From contig CACLEI010000003.1 in assembly GCA_902605935.1 (NCBI GenBank), forward strand, positions 1 to 64,000: a DNA stretch of 64,000 nucleotides, read 5' to 3'. Source of the stretch: an uncultured SAR86 cluster bacterium (GTDB lineage Bacteria; Pseudomonadota; Gammaproteobacteria; Magnimaribacterales; Magnimaribacteraceae). A program made the translations under genes and the position numbers. The notes below the pieces were generated by a model. The model had not been told where the DNA came from, did not search any database, and was given only the letters and a program-made list of their open reading frames with translations. Positions 1 to 10,469 of this stretch are shown piece after piece. Each line of letters starts with the position of its first letter. Position 1 is the stretch's first letter.

Positions 1-3000
1 ACTAATTTTAATGAAATACTTACCGCTTCATTTACTCAAGCTACTAAAGTTTTCACTAATTTAGTTACAGGAGCTTTGGATTTTACGTTAGATAAATTTA
101 CATCTTTTGTAGAAAAACAAATTGATTACAGAAATGATGAACAAATTCTACCGAAAGAGGCATTCGGTATACCGGTTTCAACTATAGAAACCGTAACCAT
201 TCCTGGCGAAGCAGTGGATCAAACTATAGTTGTGACTGTTGCAAATGACGGTAATGGAAATAAGTTCTATTTTGATGGAGTACTCGCTCCGAATTACACT
301 TTTGACATAGGCGCAACTTATACTTTTGACGTTAGCGATTCTTCCAATTCTGGACATCCTTTCAGATTAAGCACAACACAAGATGGAACGCACGGCGGAG
401 GTACAGAATATACACTCGGTGTAGCATTTAATTCTGGATCTGTAGTTCTAACTGTAGATGGCAATACCCCATCAACACTTTATTACTATTGCGATGTCCA
501 CAGTGGCATGTCTAATGACGCAGTTTTGAACTCCCAAGCAGTAGCCGGAAAATCATTTGAATTAGAGTCTGTATCTGGAATTGGATATATGGTTGTCGGT
601 GATGGACTAAATCCCGATGTTCAAGAGGCAGGAGACTTCAGCTATTCTATTACTGGAGGTGCAGACAAGGATTTATTTAGAGTTAGTGATAATGGCTCGC
701 TATCATTTAAAGATACTGCTCCAGATCCTTCTAACCCTAATGATTCAAATGCTGATGGAGAATATATAGTCGAACTAACAATTACTGATAACTCAGATAA
801 TTTCCAACAAGTTGTTGAATTTGTGATGGAAATCCCTGATTGGGATTATACGAGAACGTATTCAACAAGTACTAAGCCTAGTCTTGTAAGCAATGTAATT
901 AATGCTGAAGAGCATTCAATTATGAGACAGTGGAATAGCTATGATCCTGATACAGGTCAAAATCCACAAATATATAAAGGAATAGAAGTACAAATAGCTG
1001 GTTTGGAAGGATTAGATCCAAGTTTGAATATAAATGTTTTTCTACCAGAACGTGACGATGCTGGTAATAAAATTAAAGACAATTCGATGTTTTACCTAAA
1101 TCATGATCAGGATGATGGAAAATACTATCTAAATTTACGTGATGGTAACTCTTTAGATTTTGAAGATCCTAAAGATTCTAATGGTGATAATATTTATGAG
1201 TTATCGGTAAACATAGAAATTCATGGTAATGGAGTTGAATCAATAGGAACAAGGGCTGACCTATTATTTGTTGTAAATTCCAATTCAAATGATCCTGCAG
1301 TTTCATTCCCAGACTGGTGGCAAGACGATGCTTCCTCTCATGGAAGCTTTGCAGAAAATCAGGCCGCTGTTGCAACTTTAACTCAAGTAACGATTAATGG
1401 AAGTTTACAAGACAATGTGTTTGTAGTCGGTGAAGTGTGGCAGATTGACCATCAACCAGGAGTAAATCCTCAAACTATAGAGGAGCTTCAGGCGATCACT
1501 TTTGCAGGAACAGTGACCTCTACTATTACTGGTGGACCAGATGCAGATAAATTTATTCTAAGAGATACGGATTGGGGAACACAAGTATTTTTTACTGAAA
1601 GACCGGTATTTGCTTCGCCAACTGATGCAGATGGTGACAACATCTATGAATTTGAACTAACTAAAACTGGAGCTGACGGAAGTTCTATAACCAAAACTGC
1701 AAGAATAGAAATAAGGGAAAAAGATGCTGGTACACCAGATCCCATAGCTGCACCATCATCACCTTTGGTTTTTTCTGTGGACGAAATAGCAGAAAAGCTT
1801 GATACAGGAGAAGGCAGTAGAAATGTATTAGGAACAGATGGAGATGATATTTTCATCAGAGAAAATAATGGTTTCCAGTATATTGATGGAGGGGCTGGTA
1901 ATGATAATTTTGATAACTTTAGGGAAGGTTACTTAACTGGTGGTGCAGGTGGGGATATCTTCCAATTAAGTGGAGAACATCTGGAAAATCCTCTAAATTT
2001 TGGAATAAGAGATTATGCAAAGGACTACTTAGAAGGAGCTGCCGAAGGGATTAATGGATATGACGAAAATAGAGATGGTGTATTAGATTTAGCTACCGAA
2101 CTAAATTGGACTAGAGTAGCTTTAATTTCCGACTTTACACCCGGAGAAGATACATTAGCTCTAACCACATTAGGTTGGACAGGAAATAATGTTCCAAATC
2201 TTTCTAAGGCTGATATCTCCTTCGTCCAAGGTTCAGGCGATCTCTCAGCACACACCTTTGTCATGTTGACTGGAAAAAGAGCTGAAGATCAAGGTTTGAC
2301 AGAAGGTGGAATCATTGCAGTTCTGTTGGATATAGATGCGAGTTCCATTTCAAAAGATACCGATGTCACAGAAGTGGGACCGCAATATGACAATGTTTTA
2401 GGAAATATTAAAGATGCTATAGGAGCAACTGTAACGATAATTCAAGATCAGGATGGAAGAGATACTCCTATTTTACAATTACCAGATGGACAATATGTTT
2501 GGCTGGGATTGGATTATACTGAATTTGACAATGCTTCTTTTTTCCAAAATTTTGCTGTAGCAAGTGATGGAACTCTCTATGTTCCTAGAGCTGAAAACTT
2601 AGATTTTGAAGATCCAAAAGATGGAAATAAAGACAATATTTATGAGCTATTGTTTACAGGTTCTACATTTACAAGTATTCAACTTAGAAAACAAGAATGG
2701 GGAGGATACGATGTAGATTGGGAAAATTCTGATAGAACCGGAAATATAGCTTTTAAAGTTTTCATAGATGTAAACGATGTCATCTCAGACAATGTCGGTA
2801 AACTCTCCATTGCTGAAACTGATTTCTTTTCAGCATCAGATGCCCAAACAGGGGATGCGGCTTTAGATACTCAGCTCATTGACTTAGTTTTAAGTCAAAT
2901 TTCTGCAGTGCAAGGCTCTTTAATGGATATAGATTTCAAAGCAATAGCTGAAGAAATTAATTTTGATTTTGCCTTCTTCTCAACTGCAGATCAAGAGACA

Positions 3001-6000
3001 CAAGCCGAAGATTGGTTTGGTGATTATCAAGAAAATCGATTCAGCGACTTTAATAGAGAATTAGAGAGTACTTTTGAAAGAAATCTCCTTTCCAAATTCT
3101 CCTCTTACACGAATGCAGATTCATTAACTAACATAACAGGTACAGCTGAAGGAGATTCCTTAACTGGTACAGATGCAAAAGAAACCATTTTTGGTAAAAA
3201 AGGAGATGATAACATCTTAGGTGGAGCTGGTGATGATGTAATATTTGGAGATCAAGGAGCTGATATCTTAGATGGTGGTGCTGGAGCTGATGCTATAGAT
3301 GGTGGTGCTGGTGACGATACTATCAAAGTAGGAGAGGGTTTAGATGTATTAGACGGTGGTTCTGGTAATGATAAATTTGATTTTACAAATATAACTTCTT
3401 TACCTGAGTTTATAAAAGGCGGTAGCGGAACAGACACACTTGTTTTGTCGGGTCTGAGCAGTGTAGGTCTAGAAGTTGATGATGGAACTGATGCTGACTC
3501 TTTACCGGACTATACAGGTATTGACCTTAATAAACTTGTTTCCGTTAAAGAAACTTGGACATATGAAGATGAGTCCGGCAATCAAGTTAATGAGGAGGGA
3601 TGGAGAAATAGAGTTGAAAGTATTGAGAAAATTGATTTAAGAGACTCTCAGTCATCCATTGTTGATACTCTAGCGGCTGGTGCTAGTTTTGGTGATGTTC
3701 TGAATATTACTTGGGACGCATTACAAAGAATGAGCTGGGACAACAGAACTTGGACTATTCGTGGAGATGATACTGATACAGTTAGATTACTTGGTCATGA
3801 ATACAGCTACAATGAAGGAAGTACAATTAAGACACAGTTTGAGGCCTTTAGAGCAAAAGGAACTACTGTTGAAGATGGTATTACATATAATGTTTATGAA
3901 TTATGGGATGGTCGAGTTCACATAGAGCAAGGTATAACTGTTATCCATACGAAAAGAGATTTAGGGAAAGCAATAGCTGGAGAAAACACGCAACCTGATT
4001 TCTGGTACCAATATACAACAGTATACGAAAATTCAACTGCCGTATTTGGTGCTGTTAAAGATTCATGGGATGCAGATGGAGATACTATTACTTACTCACT
4101 TGATGCTTCTTACCCCGATGCTGCTCTTTTTGATATTAATTCATCTACTGGTGAAGTTACATTCAAAGTAGCACCTAACTATGAAGCCCCATCTTCTATC
4201 TCTTCTGGTGCTTCCTCAATTGGCTCAACGGAATCTGACTTTAGTAGCTTTGATCAGAACAACCTACGAGGGTTAAATCAATATAGGATAAAAGTTCTAG
4301 GCGATGATGGATCAGGTGAATCTAATGCCGTAAATTCCTATGAAATGTATATTGATGTACGAAATTTACCTGATTATGCAGGTTATGATTCAACGAATAA
4401 GATCCCTTTCTTTAAAGATATGTGGGGAAATGATTCTGGGTTTGTTGATGATGCTCCAAATCAATCAATCCAAATTAAAGGTTTCGATTTGGATTTTGAT
4501 ACTCTCACTTGGGAATTACTAGGCGTTAAGTGGGACACAACATATGGAACAATGGAAAATGGTGAATCTGGCAGTGCTATAGGAAGCGCACCATTTACAC
4601 TTTCATCTACTGGACTTTTTACCCCCAATAGCACACTTAGTTATGAAGATGGAGATAACACCGTACAGGTATATGTAAGTATTACGGATGGTAAATCAAC
4701 TGCTGTAAAGAAGACATATTATTTTAATATACGAGATACTATTGGTGATGGTACTTTATCTGTTAGTGGTACAGCTATGGTTGGTTCTTACTCTTTAGCA
4801 AATGCGACTATTTGGCAAGATCTAGATAATGATGGTGTCAAGGATGTCGGTGAGCCAAACACAACAAGTCAAATAAATGGTTATTTTAACCTTTCTATTA
4901 CTAAATCTGATACAGATTCTCCTATACTTGCTACCGGTGGATACAACGCGGGTACTGGTGTAGCTAATGAAGGCCTGTATAAAATTAACTCAAACCTTAA
5001 AATAACTTCTGGTAGAGATTGGGGCGAATATTCATTAAGCCCAATGTCTTCTGTTGCGTTGGGCATGCAAACAATTGATAGAAGCATTTTAGACAAAACG
5101 ACTGTAATCGATATGCTTAATGCCTTTGGTATGGATCCACTTTGGATGGAAGGAGATGGTAACTTTTATGGTGAGAGATTCTATGACATCAAGAATAGAC
5201 TGGATGGTCAAACATCGGTTGGTGAATGGGAATTATTTAATCTTAACGTATTTACTTTAAATAATCTTTTGACAATTCTTGGTGATGCAGCTTCTAAAAC
5301 AGGTATACAAATCATTACGGACGCGCTTGCAGATGTGAATACAAAAGTAAGTGGAACATCAAATGTCAGCAGTTATAGTGCCGCTACTCTGACGACAGCC
5401 CAACAATCCTCGATCAAACAAGCTGCTTATGAAGCTTTAACGGATGCTGTGGCTGAGGTTATTACAGGCCAAACTTCCTTTGACGGCTTTAGACTTGCAA
5501 CAACTAATCCAGTAACTATTACTGATCATGAAGGATCACAAAATGTAATACATACACCTAACTATAGCGTTTCAAGTAGTGTACTAACACTCGATTCATC
5601 TGAAATTCAGGTTAACCAAACAGCCTTGCAGGATGCTTTAGATTTAAAGGATGGAGCCGAAGGATTAATAATCGAAGTCGAGGTTGGAACATTACCTTCA
5701 ACTGCTCAGACCATCGAGTTCACAGGAAAACTAATAGATGGTACAAACTCTACCATTGATACTGGTGAGAGAGCCATCGAAATAAAATTTCAAGTTCTTG
5801 TTGATCCAACTCAAGAAGTTGGGAACTACCAATATGTATATGTACCGGATTCTTCAGATTTGACCGTTATATACACGGGTGAAGATGGAACAACCACTTC
5901 AACGACTGTCGAGCAAAGTGGAAATATGGTTACTGTGGAAACATCATCTACCGGTGTACCAAAATTTGTAGTTGATTTTAATGAAGTCTTTGCAAGAGGA

Positions 6001-8028
6001 ATACCTCAAACAAATCTTAGTACTTACTTTACAGCGTCCACCGCTAGTAACGGTGACTACTATATGGAACTAGACTTTACTGGAGCTACATTAACTACAT
6101 CAGCAGGAGAAGCCTTCACGAAGGTTGTTGCTCCATTTAAAGTTGCTAGCACGCCAACACCAGTAGTTTATTTCAATGATCTATCAGTTTCTGAAGCTGA
6201 AGGTTGGAATCAAATTGAACTAAAATTGAGTAAACCTGCAACTGAAACTTTCACTATTGAATACAGTTTAGATAGTTCTGGTACTGCATCTCAAAATGAT
6301 GATTTTTGGTGGTGGTCAGATGAAACTGGATATAGATCAGTAACATTTGTAGAAGGGCAAAGTACTGCAGTAATAAATGTAGATGTGAGAAATGATTCAT
6401 TAACTGAAAGTGATGAGACCATAGTGTATGGACTAAGAACAGCTTCCGGATCAGAAGGAAAAGTTGTCCTACCAAAAAATACTATCACAGTAACTATTAA
6501 TGATGATGAAAGTGCATCGTCAATTGATCTCAATTTAGTTGTAGATAAAATGCTGACAAAGTTATCTTCTACTTTAGCAGCCGAATTAAAGACCTTAACA
6601 GATGCTAACTCAGCAGACTTAAGTTCAACCTCAACTAGTTTTACAGACATCTTATTAAGCAACGCAGATATCAATGATATTTCTACCTATTTATCAGGTG
6701 AAATATCGGATGATGTTACTGTCTATTCACCAATAGCAAAAGGCGTTATGGCCTTAATAAATACATATGTAACTGCCGTGCGAGGACCCTCTGGTATCAG
6801 AGAATCTGTAAAAATTGATGGATCAGATATGGCTAAAGACATGGCTGCACTTGCAGTAGGCTTTAATGCCCTAAATCTTTCAGAATTTACTTCCACTGCC
6901 TCTGCAGATCTTAATACAGCTCTAATAAATGATATCTATACTGACTCTGGATTCAAATACACAGGTGCTACGACTATAAATGCAACAGCTTTGAGTTATG
7001 TTAGAACTATTGATACAGACTCATCCGCTTATGCGAATATACTTTTTCCAACTGGAGAGGGACTCAGAGATACATCTTATCAACAAGGTACTGTTACTTT
7101 TTCACAAGGAACTAGTGGCAATGACACTATAAATTTAAATACTGCTGGTACAAATGTAGTTTATCAAGGTTTTGCTGGTAATGATGACATTACACTTTCC
7201 GATGATAATAGTAATTATATGATTTTTGGTGGTGCCGGTGATGACATAATTAAAGATATTAATAATACAGGTCAGACCACACTGTTAGATGGTGGTGATG
7301 GAAATGATACTTTGTATTCCAACTCACAACATCAAATTAAAATGACTGGTGGAAATGGTAATGATGTATTTGTGATTGAATATAATAGTGCTAGTTGGAA
7401 ATGGGATTCTGGCAGTTCATTCAATGGCAATGATAATAATCAAGATCTTTCTATAAACTTTGACGAGTATTATAGTATTCAAGGAGTTGTAACAGATTTC
7501 CAAGACGGAATAGATAAAATAGGCCTTCGAGGTTCAGATTGGTCCGGTAAAACTATTGTTGTTCAACAAGGAACAGGAACTATGTCAAATCATACGTTCT
7601 TATTAACTGGAGCCGCTGAAAGAGGAGGAGATAGTGATTACCAATATTGGTTAATTTTATGGAACACAACTGCGTCAAGTATTACATCTGATGATTTTGT
7701 TCTTGTTGATACTAACTATGCAACTTCTTCACTATCTGGTGTAACAATCAGCAATGATCTTTCAGATGCAGGCTTAGAGAGCGAAGATAGTGCTCTTAAT
7801 TCTGGTAATGATGATATAGAAAATGCATTTTATATTTCAGGACTCATGGACGATTCACCTGGATTTGATTTTGGTAACATAAATAATCCTGATCCAGTAT
7901 TTGAAGTTACTAATATTAATGACTTACTTTCAAATCAAGATATAGCTTTCCCTTCAGATGATAATAGCATTTCTATTATTGATGAAATATATGAAGAAGA
8001 AATCTTGATTTCTATTGATATAGTATAG
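1..8028 (+). CDS. Giant RTX / cadherin-like / Calx-beta repeat surface or secreted protein (5' truncated by window edge)
   Basis: Frame 1 is open from base 1 (TNFNEILTASFTQATKVF...) through the listed TTG start at 76, so the true start is probably upstream. GGxGxDxIxGG repeats near nt 3190-3390 and 7130-7370, D-x-NGDNIYEL cadherin-like motifs, a Calx-beta segment (VYFNDLSVSEAEG...ITVTINDDE), and an acidic/hydrophobic C-terminus typical of T1SS substrates. Confidence 0.85.
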   Translation, partial: TNFNEILTASFTQATKVFTNLVTGALDFTLDKFTSFVEKQIDYRNDEQILPKEAFGIPVSTIETVTIPGEAVDQTIVVTVANDGNGNKFYFDGVLAPNYTFDIGATYTFDVSDSSNSGHPFRLSTTQDGTHGGGTEYTLGVAFNSGSVVLTVDGNTPSTLYYYCDVHSGMSNDAVLNSQAVAGKSFELESVSGIGYMVVGDGLNPDVQEAGDFSYSITGGADKDLFRVSDNGSLSFKDTAPDPSNPNDSNADGEYIVELTITDNSDNFQQVVEFVMEIPDWDYTRTYSTSTKPSLVSNVINAEEHSIMRQWNSYDPDTGQNPQIYKGIEVQIAGLEGLDPSLNINVFLPERDDAGNKIKDNSMFYLNHDQDDGKYYLNLRDGNSLDFEDPKDSNGDNIYELSVNIEIHGNGVESIGTRADLLFVVNSNSNDPAVSFPDWWQDDASSHGSFAENQAAVATLTQVTINGSLQDNVFVVGEVWQIDHQPGVNPQTIEELQAITFAGTVTSTITGGPDADKFILRDTDWGTQVFFTERPVFASPTDADGDNIYEFELTKTGADGSSITKTARIEIREKDAGTPDPIAAPSSPLVFSVDEIAEKLDTGEGSRNVLGTDGDDIFIRENNGFQYIDGGAGNDNFDNFREGYLTGGAGGDIFQLSGEHLENPLNFGIRDYAKDYLEGAAEGINGYDENRDGVLDLATELNWTRVALISDFTPGEDTLALTTLGWTGNNVPNLSKADISFVQGSGDLSAHTFVMLTGKRAEDQGLTEGGIIAVLLDIDASSISKDTDVTEVGPQYDNVLGNIKDAIGATVTIIQDQDGRDTPILQLPDGQYVWLGLDYTEFDNASFFQNFAVASDGTLYVPRAENLDFEDPKDGNKDNIYELLFTGSTFTSIQLRKQEWGGYDVDWENSDRTGNIAFKVFIDVNDVISDNVGKLSIAETDFFSASDAQTGDAALDTQLIDLVLSQISAVQGSLMDIDFKAIAEEINFDFAFFSTADQETQAEDWFGDYQENRFSDFNRELESTFERNLLSKFSSYTNADSLTNITGTAEGDSLTGTDAKETIFGKKGDDNILGGAGDDVIFGDQGADILDGGAGADAIDGGAGDDTIKVGEGLDVLDGGSGNDKFDFTNITSLPEFIKGGSGTDTLVLSGLSSVGLEVDDGTDADSLPDYTGIDLNKLVSVKETWTYEDESGNQVNEEGWRNRVESIEKIDLRDSQSSIVDTLAAGASFGDVLNITWDALQRMSWDNRTWTIRGDDTDTVRLLGHEYSYNEGSTIKTQFEAFRAKGTTVEDGITYNVYELWDGRVHIEQGITVIHTKRDLGKAIAGENTQPDFWYQYTTVYENSTAVFGAVKDSWDADGDTITYSLDASYPDAALFDINSSTGEVTFKVAPNYEAPSSISSGASSIGSTESDFSSFDQNNLRGLNQYRIKVLGDDGSGESNAVNSYEMYIDVRNLPDYAGYDSTNKIPFFKDMWGNDSGFVDDAPNQSIQIKGFDLDFDTLTWELLGVKWDTTYGTMENGESGSAIGSAPFTLSSTGLFTPNSTLSYEDGDNTVQVYVSITDGKSTAVKKTYYFNIRDTIGDGTLSVSGTAMVGSYSLANATIWQDLDNDGVKDVGEPNTTSQINGYFNLSITKSDTDSPILATGGYNAGTGVANEGLYKINSNLKITSGRDWGEYSLSPMSSVALGMQTIDRSILDKTTVIDMLNAFGMDPLWMEGDGNFYGERFYDIKNRLDGQTSVGEWELFNLNVFTLNNLLTILGDAASKTGIQIITDALADVNTKVSGTSNVSSYSAATLTTAQQSSIKQAAYEALTDAVAEVITGQTSFDGFRLATTNPVTITDHEGSQNVIHTPNYSVSSSVLTLDSSEIQVNQTALQDALDLKDGAEGLIIEVEVGTLPSTAQTIEFTGKLIDGTNSTIDTGERAIEIKFQVLVDPTQEVGNYQYVYVPDSSDLTVIYTGEDGTTTSTTVEQSGNMVTVETSSTGVPKFVVDFNEVFARGIPQTNLSTYFTASTASNGDYYMELDFTGATLTTSAGEAFTKVVAPFKVASTPTPVVYFNDLSVSEAEGWNQIELKLSKPATETFTIEYSLDSSGTASQNDDFWWWSDETGYRSVTFVEGQSTAVINVDVRNDSLTESDETIVYGLRTASGSEGKVVLPKNTITVTINDDESASSIDLNLVVDKMLTKLSSTLAAELKTLTDANSADLSSTSTSFTDILLSNADINDISTYLSGEISDDVTVYSPIAKGVMALINTYVTAVRGPSGIRESVKIDGSDMAKDMAALAVGFNALNLSEFTSTASADLNTALINDIYTDSGFKYTGATTINATALSYVRTIDTDSSAYANILFPTGEGLRDTSYQQGTVTFSQGTSGNDTINLNTAGTNVVYQGFAGNDDITLSDDNSNYMIFGGAGDDIIKDINNTGQTTLLDGGDGNDTLYSNSQHQIKMTGGNGNDVFVIEYNSASWKWDSGSSFNGNDNNQDLSINFDEYYSIQGVVTDFQDGIDKIGLRGSDWSGKTIVVQQGTGTMSNHTFLLTGAAERGGDSDYQYWLILWNTTASSITSDDFVLVDTNYATSSLSGVTISNDLSDAGLESEDSALNSGNDDIENAFYISGLMDDSPGFDFGNINNPDPVFEVTNINDLLSNQDIAFPSDDNSISIIDEIYEEEILISIDIV
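3196..3390 (+). repeat. RTX nonapeptide repeat block, with 27-bp near-identical DNA units at 3271-3297 and 3298-3324
   Basis: Translation GKKGDDNILGGAGDDVIFGDQGADILDGGAGADAIDGGAGDDTIKVGEGLDVLDGGSGNDKF; gatggtggtgctgg... repeats at DNA level. Confidence 0.85.
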
Positions 8029-8037
8029 GAATTTTTT

Positions 8038-9135
8038 TTGAAAAAACTAATTATATTATTAGGGCTGCTTATGCAGCCCTTACTATTTGCATCTGAATAT
8101 GAATCACTTGAAAACATACTTTCTAATAGATTTGATAATCAATTTATAGTTGGCATTTCTCACAGTAGATTTGATCAATCTCTTGATATCCTAAATTACG
8201 CAGATAAGTTAGAGTCCACAAAACCTAAAGAGGCATTAATAAATAGTTATTATTTGGGTTATCGATTTGATCAATGGAAACTTTCTTTTGAATCTAATGA
8301 TTCTTCAGGTGAAGTAGAGAGGTTATCTATACCTAGATTCATTGAAACTGATGTCAAAAGTGAAACATTCACTATCTCTTATAATTTTCATGAGAATAAC
8401 AACAGCTTAATACAGATAGGATTGCTTCATAGAAATGAAGACCAAGATCCAGTAACGATAGATTGCTATGCTTTTGGTGAAACTGTTATAGGAGGTTCCT
8501 GCAATGAAGCAGAATTAAATGTTCTAAACAGTGAAGCTTACAGAACTAGTGGAGAATTAATTTACGAGCCTGTACTAAGAACATCAGGACACTCTAAATC
8601 TAAAGGTATTTATTTAAGACTATCTTCTAAGTCATTGGGTCTATTGAATTTTAATCATACTTTTTCTTTTAAAACTTCTGAAATTAATCAAGATTTTACT
8701 TCATCTATATTGGATACATCCGACTCTTTTATCAGAGGATTAACTGTAGATAATAGAAATGCTGGACAATTGTTAGATCAATTTAAGGATGAATTGCCTC
8801 AAACAACACCTTGGAAGGAAAATACCTTTAAATATTCCGTAAGTAATCTGATACCAGTTGGAGAGAATTTTGCTATCTCTGGGATGTATAGCTTTATTAA
8901 AGTTAAAAGAAAGGACTATCTAAAAAATCCTTCCAAACAAGACTTTACTGATAATCATCTCATTGATTTGTCGCTTTTTTACTCATTGACTGAAAATAGT
9001 CTTCTTTATTTAAAACTATCTGCTTCTTCAAATTATCTCATAGGTGAAAATCCTTTAGCTTATAATAGAAGGTCAAATCATTTATTTGATCATCCTTATG
9101 GCCAGGTAAATGCTGGATTAATATTAAATTTTTAA
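8038..9135 (+). CDS. Putative outer-membrane beta-barrel protein of the T1SS operon
   Basis: TTG start preceded by AGGAA, signal peptide MKKLIILLGLLMQPLLFAS, alternating amphipathic strands, C-terminal ...GQVNAGLILNF ending in Phe (beta-signal-like). Confidence 0.55.
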   Translation: MKKLIILLGLLMQPLLFASEYESLENILSNRFDNQFIVGISHSRFDQSLDILNYADKLESTKPKEALINSYYLGYRFDQWKLSFESNDSSGEVERLSIPRFIETDVKSETFTISYNFHENNNSLIQIGLLHRNEDQDPVTIDCYAFGETVIGGSCNEAELNVLNSEAYRTSGELIYEPVLRTSGHSKSKGIYLRLSSKSLGLLNFNHTFSFKTSEINQDFTSSILDTSDSFIRGLTVDNRNAGQLLDQFKDELPQTTPWKENTFKYSVSNLIPVGENFAISGMYSFIKVKRKDYLKNPSKQDFTDNHLIDLSLFYSLTENSLLYLKLSASSNYLIGENPLAYNRRSNHLFDHPYGQVNAGLILNF

Positions 9136-9143
9136 TTAAATTC

Positions 9144-10469
9144 ATGAAATCTCTCATAGCGATTATTGCAATGACTTTTTTAAGTAATGCTCTGCAAAGT
9201 GATGACTTATTAGATCCATATATGAGCTCAACAGAATATGGTTTCTTTATAAAACAAGTTAGTGATGCAGTAAGTGATCATCCTGAATATTTATCATCAC
9301 TCGATTCTTTGAAAGCAGCGGGTGCTAACTTGAAAGGTAGTAAGGCTAATCTATTACCGCAAATAAGGTTGATAGTAGATTCTAATAATCAGCTAGATAA
9401 AAGCTTCGAAGATGGTTCCAATAATCTATTTGAAAAATCAAGATCAGACCATAAGACCGATGCAACTATTACTATCAGTCAGCTTTTGTATGATTTTGGA
9501 GCAACTAGAAGTGATATATCAAAGTCAGAAGCATTATTCGACGCAAAGAGAGCTGAACTGTCAGCTACAATTTTGGACCTTATTTACAGATCAGTAATTA
9601 GTTATATAAATGTTTCTGCTTATACAATTTTCACCGATACTATAAATGAATCTTATAAAAGGCATACTGCTATTAAAGAAAGAATTCAACAGAAAGTAGA
9701 AGGTGGTTTATCGGCACCAAGAGAACTAAGTAGAGCTATTGCTAGAGAGGCTGAGGCTTATGCTAAGCTAATAACTGTAAGACAAAATTTAAGTAAGGCC
9801 ATATCAGAGTATAGGATTTATTTTCCAACAAATGAACTTCCAAGAAAACTCCCGCCAGAGAATTTAAATATACAATTTAGAACTTTGGAAGAATCAAGAA
9901 ATTTAATGATGACAAATAATCCTAATATCCTTAGAGCATTAAGTTCTCTAGAAGCATCTATCTACAATGCTCAAAAAGTTCAGGGTGAATCTCTTCCTAG
10001 ATTGGATTTAGAAGTTCGGGGCAGTCAATATAATCTGTCAGAGCAATCTGATGAATATGATGTTTATTCAGGACTAAATCTCTCATACGATCTTTATACA
10101 GGTGGAAAGAATAGAGCATTAAAAGAGCAGGCGAGAGCGGAATCAAGTGCTTATATGAATAACAAGGATGCAATTATTAGAAAAATTGAGGCTGAGATGA
10201 GTAATTCTCTCCAAAACATCAAACTTATTCCAAGTAATATAGAAGCCTATCAAAACGCTTACAAAGCAAATAAACAGTCACAATATTATGCAAACGAACA
10301 GTTTCAAACATCTAATGTTCTGCTATTAGATCTTCTGCAAACTGAAAGAGACTTTTTAGAATCCTCTCAAGCACTTTTAGAAGCTATAAGATCATCTCAA
10401 ATTGAGAGATATTCTTATACAAAACTCACTGGAGAGCTAGGATCTGAATTTGAATTAAGGGTGAATTAA
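9144..10469 (+). CDS. TolC-family type I secretion outer membrane protein
   Basis: Signal peptide; TolC-like repeats (LKAAGANLKGSKANLLPQIRL, VSQLLYDFGATRSDISKSE, YDLYTGGKNRALKEQARAE). Confidence 0.85.
   Translation: MKSLIAIIAMTFLSNALQSDDLLDPYMSSTEYGFFIKQVSDAVSDHPEYLSSLDSLKAAGANLKGSKANLLPQIRLIVDSNNQLDKSFEDGSNNLFEKSRSDHKTDATITISQLLYDFGATRSDISKSEALFDAKRAELSATILDLIYRSVISYINVSAYTIFTDTINESYKRHTAIKERIQQKVEGGLSAPRELSRAIAREAEAYAKLITVRQNLSKAISEYRIYFPTNELPRKLPPENLNIQFRTLEESRNLMMTNNPNILRALSSLEASIYNAQKVQGESLPRLDLEVRGSQYNLSEQSDEYDVYSGLNLSYDLYTGGKNRALKEQARAESSAYMNNKDAIIRKIEAEMSNSLQNIKLIPSNIEAYQNAYKANKQSQYYANEQFQTSNVLLLDLLQTERDFLESSQALLEAIRSSQIERYSYTKLTGELGSEFELRVN

Noticed and set aside
3196-3390. Tandem gatggtggtgctgg repeats as a CRISPR or satellite array
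   Set aside because: Units encode in-frame RTX nonapeptides; no spacers and no cas genes.
6291-6674. 127-aa minus-strand ORF within the giant RTX gene
   Set aside because: Fully antisense to a well-supported coding region; low-complexity Ser/Val/Leu translation with no recognisable family.
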